DNA from: a virus
Virus record (IMG/VR): IMGVR_UViG_3300018080_000020
Span: 1 to 64,000 of that record
Direction: 5' to 3' (one strand)
DNA: 64,000 bases
Shown: positions 6,925-14,018 of the stretch, piece after piece
Position numbering within the stretch: the first letter of the stretch is position 1
Layout: each line of letters starts with the position of its first letter
Made by a program: the position numbers and the translations under genes
The notes under the pieces: model-generated
The model's database searches: none
Seen by the model: only the letters and a program-made list of their open reading frames with translations
What the model was told of the DNA's origin: nothing

Positions 6925-7213
6925 ATATTCTTCTAAACATATCGATAACAGTGCTTGGATCATTGGTTGGTGTAACAGAATCACCGTTCAAGAATCTCAC
7001 TAACTCATCAAGCATTACCCTGAAGGCTACAAGCTGCGATCTTATATCTGTTGATGGAACACCGATAGCGTCCAGATCTGCAGTGTCCATTCGCTGTAAG
7101 AATTCTGACAGGTCACTTAGCCTGTTAACCATCCTGTTAAGATCCGTAGCTACACTTTGAATTACACTGTATAAAGTACTTTTACTTGGAATTTGTGCAT
7201 CGTTTAACGCCAT
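6923..7213 (-). CDS. Small protein within tRNA array
   Basis: 96 aa, ATG with AAAGGAG 5 nt upstream. Mostly helical, acidic-basic balanced, with a Leu/Val heptad-like stretch (about 25-80) that could form a coiled coil. No motif recognised. The TAG stop overlaps tRNA-Leu(TAG). Confidence 0.65.
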   Translation of the reverse strand: MALNDAQIPSKSTLYSVIQSVATDLNRMVNRLSDLSEFLQRMDTADLDAIGVPSTDIRSQLVAFRVMLDELVRFLNGDSVTPTNDPSTVIDMFRRI

Positions 7214-7286
7214 TACTGCTCCTTTAAATTAGTTAGTCTGTACTTATCCCTACATTGTATTATACAAAACAGTATAATTTTTTGTA

Positions 7287-7370
7287 TGGTGGGTCAGGAT
7301 GGAGTTGAACCATCACAGCCCGGGGGCCACAGATTTACAGTCTGCTTATCTCGCCAATGAATGCCGACCC
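7287..7370 (-). tRNA. tRNA-Tyr (GTA)
   Basis: Class II tRNA with a GC-rich variable arm. Acceptor GGGTCGG/CTGACCC, anticodon loop CTGTAAA giving GTA. CCA encoded. It shows that the phage retains long variable arms where expected (Tyr, Ser). Confidence 0.93.
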
Positions 7371-7384
7371 ATAAAGTGGCTTGT

Positions 7385-7614
7385 TTGGTTATAGAGGCAC
7401 AAGCCAATAAGCCTCTCTGTAGCTCTCCCACGGTCAACGCATCGTCCAGTTGCTTATTCCCGGCTCTCTACGTTTGAGATGGTCATAACCGTGTTCTTGA
7501 CCGTATGCTACTAAATTATTTCAGTGGGAGGGGGTTGCTTGAAGTTGGGAATCTTAAGTTACGCTGCGCTGCAGTCCAACTCCCCTCTATCCCATTTTAT
7601 TTTGACCACTGAAA
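7385..7614 (-). ncRNA. Structured non-coding RNA in tRNA array, RNase P-like features
   Basis: No gene fits here, but the minus strand is full of long complementarities: TTTCAGTGG/CCACTGAAA (7519-7527/7606-7614), ATAGAGG/CCTCTAT joining both ends (7391-7397/7584-7590), GAAGTTGG/CCAACTCC (7541-7548/7576-7583), ACGGTCAA/TTGACCGT (7430-7437/7497-7504) and a GTAGC/GCTAC extension. Near the 3' end it reads ACAGAGAGGCTTATTGG, similar to the RNase P RNA CR-V segment ACAGAAnnnGGCTTAT, and it ends in an AACCA. The other RNase P core segments are not convincing by eye. A structured RNA is likely; its class is open. Confidence 0.6.
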
Positions 7615-7617
7615 GCT

Positions 7618-7687
7618 TGGCAGGAAGGTGGGGAATCGAACCCCACTACAGAGTTTTGGAGACTCCGTTGATCCCAGATCCCGACCT
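7618..7687 (-). tRNA. tRNA-Trp (CCA anticodon), degenerate
   Basis: Anticodon stem GGAGT/ACTCT encloses CTCCAAA, giving CCA (reads TGG); T arm TGGGG/CCCCA is canonical and the 3' CCA is encoded. However, only about 14 nt separate acceptor and anticodon stems, so the D arm is truncated, and the acceptor has two mismatches. It may be a decaying or specialised tRNA. Confidence 0.65.
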
Positions 7688-7692
7688 ATATT

Positions 7693-7770
7693 TGGAGCGA
7701 CCTGTGGGAATCGAACCCACGTCCTACAGCTTGGAAGGCTGGCATCTTATCCAGTTAAGACGAAGATCGC
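7693..7770 (-). tRNA. tRNA-Gly (TCC)
   Basis: Acceptor GCGATCT/AGGTCGC, anticodon stem CCAGC/GCTGT enclosing CTTCCAA, anticodon TCC (reads GGA). CCA encoded. First tRNA of the array in transcription order. Confidence 0.93.
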
Positions 7771-7773
7771 TTG

Positions 7774-7932
7774 TTAAAACTTCTCCTCATTAATCCATTC
7801 CAGCCAGTCAATCTCTTTCATGACAGCGTGTGCTATCTCGTCCACTAACTGCAAAGCCTCTGCCTCTGCCCCGGGAAACCTCTTGAGGACAGGCTCTTCT
7901 ATGATCTGTTTTAAAGTTGATAGTCTCATCAT
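7774..7932 (-). CDS. Small helical protein
   Basis: 52 aa (MMRLSTLKQIIEEPVLKRFP...). The start overlaps the stop of the 82-aa gene as ATGA, indicating coupled translation. Acidic C-terminal half (EIDWLEWINEEKF). No family recognised; supported by overlap and coding composition only. Confidence 0.6.
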   Translation of the reverse strand: MMRLSTLKQIIEEPVLKRFPGAEAEALQLVDEIAHAVMKEIDWLEWINEEKF

Positions 7933-8177
7933 ACCTTATTCAGGCCTATACGTTTACGTTTCTGGCAAATGCGAATTAGTTTAGTTGTCATATAGTTGGA
8001 CAGGTTGTACCTGTAAATTAACCAACTTCTGCTTGGGTTTTTGTTATAGTCCTTTTCGAACTGCCTAAAGATCTTAGGAACGATACACTCCTCTTCAAAG
8101 CTCTCTACCGTACCTAAGAAGGCCAAGCTCCTCTCTAAGTCAGTGTCTGTGTCATCAAGATCACTATAGCCTCGCAT
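7929..8177 (-). CDS. Small charged protein, first gene of the minus-strand early unit
   Basis: 82 aa. N-terminal acidic (DLDDTDTDLE), C-terminal basic (LIRICQKRKRIG). The ATG at 8177 directly abuts the stop of a two-codon minicistron (ATG AAA TAA, 8186-8178), and the AGGAGG at about 8192-8197 is better placed for the minicistron than for this gene. Operator-like palindrome and promoter lie just upstream. Function unknown. Confidence 0.6.
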   Translation of the reverse strand: MRGYSDLDDTDTDLERSLAFLGTVESFEEECIVPKIFRQFEKDYNKNPSRSWLIYRYNLSNYMTTKLIRICQKRKRIGLNKV

Positions 8178-8186
8178 TTATTTCAT
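8178..8186 (-). promoter_or_regulatory. Two-codon minicistron ATG-AAA-TAA
   Basis: Placed 5 nt after a strong AGGAGG and directly before the ATG of the 82-aa gene. Translation of such a leader could control initiation of the next frame by termination-reinitiation. That role is inference. Confidence 0.4.
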
Positions 8187-8199
8187 GGTTACCTCCTGA

Positions 8200-8213
8200 T
8201 CATTAGTGAGTCA
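8200..8213. promoter_or_regulatory. Operator-like palindrome (site b)
   Basis: TCATTAGTGAGTCA; the minus strand reads TGACTCACTAATGA. It lies between the minus-strand promoter at 8259-8288 and the ribosome-binding site of the 82-aa gene. Confidence 0.65.
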
Positions 8214-8258
8214 GTCTCATTAAAAATTTTTGGAAGAGTCTATCTCCCTCTATACCTC

Positions 8259-8288
8259 ATAATATAAGCATTAATTTCCATTTGTCAA
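8259..8288 (-). promoter_or_regulatory. Minus-strand sigma70-like promoter
   Basis: On the minus strand TTGACA (8288-8283), an 18-bp spacer ending in TA, then TATTAT (8264-8259), followed by a GA...ATAGAGGG stretch. Same layout as the promoters at 18324 and 36714. Likely to drive the 82-aa and 52-aa genes and perhaps the tRNA array. Confidence 0.75.
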
Positions 8289-8399
8289 GAGCCACAAAGT
8301 GGTACTTATTAAGAAAGTTCTGGATTTATTCATAAGTGATTAAGTTTACTAAAATAAAAAATTCTCGTATATAAATATTTTTTAAAAAATATTTTACAA

Positions 8400-8720
8400 G
8401 ATACCTATAGTAACTATATGGATACTAAAAGCTACTATTGTTACATATAGTATTCCTATAGGTTAGTTAAGTGTACTAAAGTACCTAAAAGATATTTAAG
8501 CTAATATATACTTAAAGACGAAGCTGGTATCTTGTAGTGTCTTCTGGTTACTAATGGTTACGAATAGAACACTTAATAGATACTAATAGTATACCTAAGA
8601 ATATTATGTAAACTTTTAGTACCGCCCCGGCTGCTAAGCTTACAGATAGTACTGTAGGCTGAGTGTTTAGGTTGTAAGGATAATATCTCCAGAATATCGC
8701 CCAAAATCCCAGAAAAATTT
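8400..8720. other. AT-rich repeat-containing stretch, candidate origin
   Basis: Very AT-rich sequence with loosely repeated short words (TACTAAAAG, GTACTAAAGTACC, GGTTACTAATGGTTACG, ATAGTAT). No gene is convincing on either strand. It lies between divergent transcription units, upstream of replication genes. Origin function is inferred from position and composition. Confidence 0.3.
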
Positions 8721-8763
8721 GTGTACGAGCATATATATTATACATGGAAACGGGGTGACCCTA

Positions 8764-8800
8764 CCCCCCCCGGGGGGTATCCCCCCAAGCCCCCCCCCCC
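8764..8800. repeat. C8-G6 palindrome and C11 homopolymer tract
   Basis: Eight C, six G, TAT, six C, AAG, then eleven C. The minus strand therefore has G11, G6 and G8 runs, able to form a G-quadruplex, and the C/G block forms a hairpin. It contrasts sharply with the AT-rich surroundings. Homopolymer length may be imprecise in the assembly. Confidence 0.6.
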
Positions 8801-8806
8801 ATGTCG

Positions 8807-8852
8807 TGTGCACATATAATGGAACGTGCGTGTGTTCCTTAAATATGCACAT
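8807..8852. other. Nested stem-loop
   Basis: Outer TGTGC(AC)ATAT pairs with ATATGCACA and an inner GGAAC pairs with GTTCC. It directly follows the C-tract and may be part of an origin or of a leader RNA. Confidence 0.4.
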
Positions 8853-9069
8853 GTGTGAGCGTGGCTTTGTCTGGATGTTACAAACACACAACTCAGTATC
8901 TTGTGTGATTACAGGATGCTATCTAAATGGTACATAAACCGTGTTAATACCATATTAATAAAGGCATCATCTGGGCTGTAATTAACTCAATTATGAATAA
9001 CTACTATTTGCACTATCTGTAGAGTCCTATGAACAGCAGAACCAGAACAGTGTAGTTGCCCTATACCTC

Positions 9070-9099
9070 ATAATATAAGCACTCTCTGAGAAAATACAA
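9070..9099 (-). promoter_or_regulatory. Second minus-strand promoter-like site
   Basis: TATTAT (9075-9070) is preceded by an 18-bp spacer and a weak -35 TTGTAT (9099-9094). A 21-bp direct repeat (9061-9081) is identical to the -10 region of the 8259-8288 promoter (8250-8270). Confidence 0.5.
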
Positions 9100-9347
9100 C
9101 CCATAGGTTTGTATATTTTAATTACCTAAACACAGCAGCCATTGTAACCTGTAGCAATAACAGAAGGTATACAGATTGTCACCTTAGCACACTACAAATC
9201 AGAAATGATCATAAACTAAGGGTAGCATCAGCATTCCAGAGATATTTTTTATTTAGTGTATTTCTGGTAGCTTAAGCCCTACATCGTCTCACTTATGATT
9301 TATTGTTTGACTTCGACATACAAAACCAACAAACAAGGGAGGGAAAC
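9100..9347. other. Leader of the plus-strand early operon
   Basis: No gene seen. It includes an operator-like GTCTCACTTATGA (9286-9298) and a TTGACT at 9307. The promoter of the plus-strand operon is presumably here, but I cannot fix a -10/-35 pair. Confidence 0.3.
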
Positions 9348-10439
9348 ATGAGAACACGGCAACAACTGGAAAGCATGAGCGTGGCTGACCTGAGAGTCTA
9401 TGCCCGTGCAAATCAGGATCAGCACTCACTCACCGGAGTGCAGATTGTCGGTATGCGAAAGGCCGACCTTATTAATAGCCTTCTGGGTGAGCAACAAGGT
9501 GCTATCACCAACCCAGAGATTGATCTGGCTGAAGTTCTGGCCTACGCTTTGAATGGCAAGGTACAGGGTCAGGTCAATATGGATCAGGTCAAGACTCTGG
9601 TCGATAGTAGCATCAGGGAATCTGAAGACATGCTCGTAGACTTATTTGAAACCATGATCGACAAGATCGATACGGTGAAAACCGTAGAGGTCAAAAGCCT
9701 TACCACTGGCGAGACTAAGGACATTGGCGTTGCTCATTGCCAGTTTGAAAGGGTCTTAACGTGTGTTGCTAACCGGGTTAACGTGTACATGTGTGGTACG
9801 GCAGGTTCTGGCAAGACCTACCTTGCTGAGCAAGTAGCAGAGGCACTTGACCTTCCCTTCTACGCCATTTCTGTAGGCCTCCAGACGAGCAAGTCTGACC
9901 TGATCGGCTATAACTCAGCAAACGGTGAGTATGTTAGCACGCTTCTTAGACAGGCCTATGAGTTTGGTGGAGTCTTCCTGATCGATGAGATCGATGCAGG
10001 TAATCCAAACGTTCTTACGGTTATTAACGCCATGACAGCAAACTCAGTGGCATCATTCCCGGACAGGATGGTTAAGAAACATGATGATTTCGTGCTCTTA
10101 GCATCTGCTAACACCTATGGTCGTGGGGCCGACAGGCAGTATGTAGGCAGGAACCCGATTGATGGTGCTACCTTGGATCGGTTCTTTGTCATCGATATTG
10201 ATATTGATGAAACTCTTGAAATGAGACTTGCACCGGATAAAGACTGGTGCAAACGTGTACAGGCTATACGTTCAGCCATCCATGACCTTAAAGAAAAGGT
10301 CATCTGTAGCCCCAGAGCATCCATCACTGGTGGGAAGATGGCTTTGGCAGGGGTAAGCTATGATGACTTGGAAGATGCCTTTATCTTCAGGGGTATTAAC
10401 CCAGAGATCAAGGACAAAATTTTGCGGAGGGTATCATAA
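9348..10439 (+). CDS. AAA+ ATPase, MoxR-like
   Basis: 363 aa, start ATG 9348 after GGGAGGG. Walker A GTAGSGKT at about residues 149-156, Walker B VFLIDEID at about 209-216, then an SANTYGRGADR segment and a DRF motif like the sensor/arginine region of MoxR-type ATPases. The N-terminal 50 residues resemble a short helical DNA- or partner-binding segment. The next gene starts on the stop codon, suggesting a two-component ATPase/partner pair as in MoxR-VWA systems. Substrate unknown; cytoplasmic. Confidence 0.85.
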   Translation: MRTRQQLESMSVADLRVYARANQDQHSLTGVQIVGMRKADLINSLLGEQQGAITNPEIDLAEVLAYALNGKVQGQVNMDQVKTLVDSSIRESEDMLVDLFETMIDKIDTVKTVEVKSLTTGETKDIGVAHCQFERVLTCVANRVNVYMCGTAGSGKTYLAEQVAEALDLPFYAISVGLQTSKSDLIGYNSANGEYVSTLLRQAYEFGGVFLIDEIDAGNPNVLTVINAMTANSVASFPDRMVKKHDDFVLLASANTYGRGADRQYVGRNPIDGATLDRFFVIDIDIDETLEMRLAPDKDWCKRVQAIRSAIHDLKEKVICSPRASITGGKMALAGVSYDDLEDAFIFRGINPEIKDKILRRVS

Positions 10440-11143
10440 TGAAGGTAATCATGCCAAAGAGTAAGCTGTCAGACTTTGCTATCATTGAGTTTGATGGGCA
10501 TCAGGACGTTCTGGACTACCTTGCAACCTACCCAGAAGAGTTTGAATCATACTCAGGCTCCCACTGTGATCTAAGCCCCACAAACTTTCATCCATGGTCG
10601 TGGAATGAGACAATACAGTTCATGCAGACCGGGTGGCCTGAAGGCGTAGCAGACGTAAACATCCTTGCAGAGTCAATCAGGACAAGGATTGATGAAAATG
10701 TTGATCAGTACAACATTAGCTTTGATGTGACTGGTGATTTCATCGATATGGGTCGCTTTGTCGATGGTACACCTGAGTGTTGTGGCCTGATCACGCTTGA
10801 ACCTATGCCACAAGAGAGCATTAATATTGTAGTAAATATTGGTGCTAACGCAGGTGTGAGTGCAGAGTCTATGAAGACCCGTGGTGGTGCTCTGGTAGCA
10901 CTGATTGACAACCTGCAAAAGAAGTACTTCGTAAACCTGCAATTAGTCAATAACACTGAGAGAGACAACCAAGGACATGAGTATAACACACGGCTTATCT
11001 TCAATGTCAACATGCAGAATGAGTACAGCCGTGACCTGTTAGCATTCTACCTGTCAAACATTTGTATGCTCCGCAGGGTCTGCTTTGCGATACGTGAAAT
11101 GTTTATGAACGCTGATGAGGATCATAGTCATCATATTTATTAG
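10439..11143 (+). CDS. Partner protein of the AAA+ ATPase
   Basis: 234 aa, ATG overlapping the ATPase stop (TAATG). Contains a mixed alpha/beta middle with an INIVVNIGANAGVSAESMKTRGGALVALID stretch that reminds of a VWA/cochaperone-like fold but lacks a clear metal site. Its coupling to the ATPase is the best clue. Ends with a His-rich tail (DEDHSHHIY). Confidence 0.65.
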   Translation: MKVIMPKSKLSDFAIIEFDGHQDVLDYLATYPEEFESYSGSHCDLSPTNFHPWSWNETIQFMQTGWPEGVADVNILAESIRTRIDENVDQYNISFDVTGDFIDMGRFVDGTPECCGLITLEPMPQESINIVVNIGANAGVSAESMKTRGGALVALIDNLQKKYFVNLQLVNNTERDNQGHEYNTRLIFNVNMQNEYSRDLLAFYLSNICMLRRVCFAIREMFMNADEDHSHHIY

Positions 11144-11154
11144 GAGGTATTATT

Positions 11155-11409
11155 ATGGGTTACCTACAAGCAACAGAGTTTGCAGAGAAAACATCGATTG
11201 AACAAGGCGTAGAATGGCAGCTTCGGTCTAACCATTACCCACCCGTACCGTTTGAAATGATTCCGGTTGCTATAGAAGCAATTGAGGCATGTACTGGACT
11301 GGATCATAAAAGATTGATTAAGACACCTTTTGAGCATAGACGCTACGGCTTCAAGGTTCCGGCATGGGAAATTGTGGCAAATTTACACCTTGAACCATGG
11401 GTCGGATAA
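11155..11409 (+). CDS. Small hypothetical protein
   Basis: 84 aa, ATG 5 nt after GGAGG. Aromatic and proline-rich, with RRYGFKVPAWEIVANLHLEPW near the C-terminus (shown in part). No family recognised. Last gene of the first plus-strand cluster before a new promoter. Confidence 0.65.
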   Translation: MGYLQATEFAEKTSIEQGVEWQLRSNHYPPVPFEMIPVAIEAIEACTGLDHKRLIKTPFEHRRYGFKVPAWEIVANLHLEPWVG

Positions 11410-11417
11410 TTTTTTTC

Positions 11418-11447
11418 TTGACAATGACTCAGAAGTGATTATATTAA
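11418..11447 (+). promoter_or_regulatory. Plus-strand promoter with embedded operator
   Basis: TTGACA (11418-11423), 18-bp spacer, TATTAA (11442-11447), then GATTAATAGAGGG. The spacer itself contains TGACTCAGAAGTGA (11425-11438), the recurring palindromic motif, so a protein bound there would block polymerase. Confidence 0.8.
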
Positions 11448-11492
11448 GATTAATAGAGGGCACATATATTTCTTAAGCTAAGGGAATCACTT

Positions 11493-11825
11493 ATGAAACA
11501 CAACGAATATCAGTTAAAGCACCGTGGCAGATGGGTAATCGATACAAGCCACGCCTTAGATCGGATGGATGAGCGTGATGTAGAACTTAGAAATGGCTCA
11601 CTCAGGGCCATGGTAGACAGAGTCATGGGCCTCAAGAACTATGCAAGATTGCCATATAACACTGAGTTCTTCGTATGGTTCCGTTCCATGCAACAAGGTG
11701 CTATCGTGGCCCATAGGCGTGACACTAAGTCAGGATCGAAAAAGCTCCACTTCTTTGTTGTAACCGTATACCCTAAGGGCAAGAGGCCTGAGCAGGGTAG
11801 GAATAAAACTATAACCATTAAATAA
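11493..11825 (+). CDS. Small basic protein with H-A-L-D-R-M motif
   Basis: 110 aa, ATG about 10 nt after AAGGGAA. The segment SHALDRMDER at residues 19-28 resembles the HAxxRMxxR motif of DUF4258/BrnT-like RNase-fold proteins, and the rest (beta-rich, basic C-terminus) is compatible. It could be a small nuclease- or toxin-like protein. No antitoxin-like neighbour is obvious. First gene after an operator-controlled promoter. Confidence 0.6.
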   Translation: MKHNEYQLKHRGRWVIDTSHALDRMDERDVELRNGSLRAMVDRVMGLKNYARLPYNTEFFVWFRSMQQGAIVAHRRDTKSGSKKLHFFVVTVYPKGKRPEQGRNKTITIK

Positions 11826-11834
11826 GGAGGTCGC

Positions 11835-12020
11835 ATGTATGCAATCCGCAGGAGATCAACCGGAGAAATCGTTGAAAGTGGATTTGCCAAAAGGCAAGAG
11901 GGTAAACCAAAAAGGGATAACCTTAATGCTGATCATTACGGCAAATCGCCAGTACCTGACAACTTTAGAGAATTTTACATTGTCAGATCAGTCAATCATC
12001 CCAAAGGCCTAAGTAAATGA
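11835..12020 (+). CDS. Small basic hypothetical protein
   Basis: 61 aa, ATG 5 nt after AAGGAGG. Begins MYAIRRRSTGEIVESGFAKR, a short beta hairpin-like pattern common in small phage proteins. Its stop TGA overlaps the next start (ATGA). Confidence 0.65.
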   Translation: MYAIRRRSTGEIVESGFAKRQEGKPKRDNLNADHYGKSPVPDNFREFYIVRSVNHPKGLSK

Positions 12021-12139
12021 TGATTGAATTAATATCCTTCATTATTCAGTTAATTATCTTTATAGGGCTGCTACTTCCAAGAGATTATGATAAAATGGTT
12101 AAAGATGCTGAGCATTATTATCTTGGAATGTACGGTTAA
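12017..12139 (+). CDS. Small membrane protein
   Basis: 40 aa; starts on ATGATG overlapping the previous stop. Residues about 3-20 (IELISFIIQLIIFIGLLL) form a transmembrane helix, and the rest is polar. Could be a small inner-membrane regulator; function unknown. Confidence 0.6.
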   Translation: MMIELISFIIQLIIFIGLLLPRDYDKMVKDAEHYYLGMYG

Positions 12140-12151
12140 AGGAGGTTTACC

Positions 12152-13096
12152 ATGACACAAACCATTGAAAGAGTAGCACAGTTTACTGACTTGAATACTC
12201 AGGACATAGACAAAGCAATGTATAACTCAGGCTATGACTTTGAGGTAGCCATGAAGCCCCTGTATCTGCAAGATGGCACAAAGGTATGGGATAAGCAAGC
12301 TGTTGTTCGTACAGATACTAACAAATACCTTGGTGCAGTTGGTATGCAGACAAGGCACGTGCAGCCTAAAGACTTTTATGCCATGGCTGCGGAGCTTATT
12401 AACAGCACTGGAGGCAGGATCAATCAGGGTATCACTATGAGCAACGGTGCAGTGATCGGTGTATCCTTTACTCTGGACAGTGTTGAGTACGTTACAGGTG
12501 ACGTGATTGACCTTAACTTTCTTATGCTAACATCTTATAACTCGGCCTATGCCATTCTTGGCAGGGCCTTGTCTCATCGGTTCTTCTGTCTAAACCAACT
12601 CCCCTCTTCTCAAAAACTGTTTAACATCAAGAACACTACCGGGAACCTTCAGAGACTTCAGACTGCTACTAAGATGCTCGGCTACTACGGCAAAGAAATG
12701 CAGGACTTTAATACTAAGATGAAACTTCTTTCTGGCTTTAGGATGAGTGATAGCATGGCTTTAGAGTGGTTCAGCAACCTACTGCCTCAGCCTAAGAAGG
12801 ACAGTAAGAGGTCTAACAGTATTTATACAAATACTATAGAGACTTTCACTGAGTGTTTAGTTAACGGTATGGGTGTAGATCATCCCGGTGTAAGACAGAC
12901 CGGATATGGTGCACTGAATGCACTGACTGAGTTCTGCAACCATTACCGTAGCACTCGGGTGGCAGATGGTAAGAGTAAGGCTCAGGTAAAGTTTGAGAGT
13001 CTGGTTCTGGGTGGCAGCAATGATAAACTCATGGCTAAAGGCTTTGAGAGTCTTGTAAAGATCGCTCAGACCACACCTTCAGGTTCCATTGTATAA
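12152..13096 (+). CDS. DUF932-type phage/plasmid protein
   Basis: 314 aa, ATG after AAAGGAGG. The order of motifs, a short N-terminal segment on modifying input (W.KQAVVRTDTNKYLG.VG), a central SVEYVTGDVID..FLM and a C-terminal helical part, is that of DUF932/TIGR03299 proteins, common on phages and plasmids. Role undefined; sometimes proposed to be in recombination or replication. Well expressed-looking codon use and good ribosome-binding site. Confidence 0.7.
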   Translation: MTQTIERVAQFTDLNTQDIDKAMYNSGYDFEVAMKPLYLQDGTKVWDKQAVVRTDTNKYLGAVGMQTRHVQPKDFYAMAAELINSTGGRINQGITMSNGAVIGVSFTLDSVEYVTGDVIDLNFLMLTSYNSAYAILGRALSHRFFCLNQLPSSQKLFNIKNTTGNLQRLQTATKMLGYYGKEMQDFNTKMKLLSGFRMSDSMALEWFSNLLPQPKKDSKRSNSIYTNTIETFTECLVNGMGVDHPGVRQTGYGALNALTEFCNHYRSTRVADGKSKAQVKFESLVLGGSNDKLMAKGFESLVKIAQTTPSGSIV

Positions 13097-13109
13097 CCTC
13101 AACACAAGG

Positions 13110-13127
13110 CCCATACTTAGGTATGGG
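13110..13127 (+). terminator. Stem-loop after DUF932 gene
   Basis: CCCATAC-TTAG-GTATGGG followed by TCTTT. A modest intrinsic terminator or attenuator. Confidence 0.45.
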
Positions 13128-13170
13128 TCTTTACGAGATCGTTTAACCTGAGGCAAATAGGGAGGTCAAA

Positions 13171-13398
13171 ATGAACATGCAATTACAATCACTCAAGGAC
13201 AGACTGGCAAATGATCTTTTCGGTATGACAAAGGCAGAGGCCGTTGAGCAGGGTATCTGTATAGACTGTAAAGAACCTGCACTACCTAACTGCTACTCTG
13301 ATGCTGGTGTGCGTGAGTACTATATCTCAGGCATGTGTGAGGAGTGCTTTGACAACATGTTTAAGGAAGATAATCTTCCGATTAACAAGGAGGATTAA
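13171..13398 (+). CDS. Zinc-ribbon small protein
   Basis: 75 aa, ATG 5 nt after GGAGGT. CIDC (about residues 30-33) and CEEC (about 56-59) form a four-cysteine zinc site; the segment REYYISGMCEECFD is typical of a small phage zinc protein. Next gene starts on its stop codon. Confidence 0.7.
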   Translation: MNMQLQSLKDRLANDLFGMTKAEAVEQGICIDCKEPALPNCYSDAGVREYYISGMCEECFDNMFKEDNLPINKED

Positions 13399-13676
13399 TG
13401 AAAATTCGTGCTATCATTGAGGTCGCAGAGCATGATACTGCAAAGCTTTACATGATCGCTGATTATGATTCTTATCAGGAAAGAATAATATGGTATCAAC
13501 AGATGGTCATTGACTGTAGACCCTTTGCTGATCATACGTTAGATGCATTACAGTTCCATGGACTTACAATTGACGTAGACGGTTGTAGGTTCTTTGACGT
13601 GATTGGTAATATTAATAAAACAGGAAACCTTATTGACATTGACTTTGTAAAGGAGGAAGAGAATGAAGAGGACTGA
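13398..13676 (+). CDS. Small hypothetical protein
   Basis: 92 aa; starts TAATG on the previous stop and ends overlapping the next gene by 14 nt. Acidic C-terminus (VKEEENEED). No family recognised. Confidence 0.65.
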   Translation: MKIRAIIEVAEHDTAKLYMIADYDSYQERIIWYQQMVIDCRPFADHTLDALQFHGLTIDVDGCRFFDVIGNINKTGNLIDIDFVKEEENEED

Positions 13677-13992
13677 GGTTAAGTATCGTAAAATGAAGAC
13701 TGATAGTGTATTAGTTCTTGGTATTAATAATTGTGCATCTATGAAGCAGATTGAGGAAGAGTTTGGATATGATATTAAGTCTATGTATATTGCAGGATAC
13801 CCAAGATATTTAAACGGCATGGGTAATACCGTTGTAGTAAGGGAAGCTATTGATAGGGTGTATAAATTAAAACCCGGACTTGTATATACAAAGAGTGGCT
13901 TTGCTAAGATTATCCATATAATGAAACAGTCCGGTGAACGCCTTCATGAACTTACTCAATCCTTAGAGAATGCTGAGATCATTAAGATCTAA
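13663..13992 (+). CDS. Hypothetical protein with possible N-terminal recognition helix
   Basis: 109 aa; AAGGAGGAAGAG upstream. Segment CASMKQIEEEFGYDIKSMYIAGYPRY looks like a short helical DNA-binding-like region, but no helix-turn-helix pattern can be stated with confidence. Tightly coupled to the upstream gene. Confidence 0.6.
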   Translation: MKRTEVKYRKMKTDSVLVLGINNCASMKQIEEEFGYDIKSMYIAGYPRYLNGMGNTVVVREAIDRVYKLKPGLVYTKSGFAKIIHIMKQSGERLHELTQSLENAEIIKI

Positions 13993-13998
13993 ACCAAC

Positions 13999-14014
13999 CC
14001 CACTGAAAGGTGGG
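13999..14014 (+). promoter_or_regulatory. GAAA-tetraloop hairpin over a ribosome-binding site
   Basis: CCCACT-GAAA-GGTGGG, with the start ATG at 14019. The GAAAGG that would serve as Shine-Dalgarno is in the loop and 3' stem, so the hairpin could control translation of the 50-aa gene. Confidence 0.45.
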
Positions 14015-14018
14015 CACG

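Noticed and set aside
6450-7213. Plus-strand reading frames over the tRNA array (for example 6451-6717, 6951-7160)
   Set aside because: They are the complement of tRNA genes and the 96-aa gene, without ribosome-binding sites; composition follows the tRNA repeats.
3700-7770. CRISPR array because of regular spacing in the tRNA region
   Set aside because: Repeating elements are the T arm and CCA of different tRNAs, not identical repeats with unique spacers.
8551-8937. Reading frames over the C-tract (64, 74 and 72 aa)
   Set aside because: They depend on the homopolymer block (PPPGG..., GGGGLGG...) and lack ribosome-binding sites.
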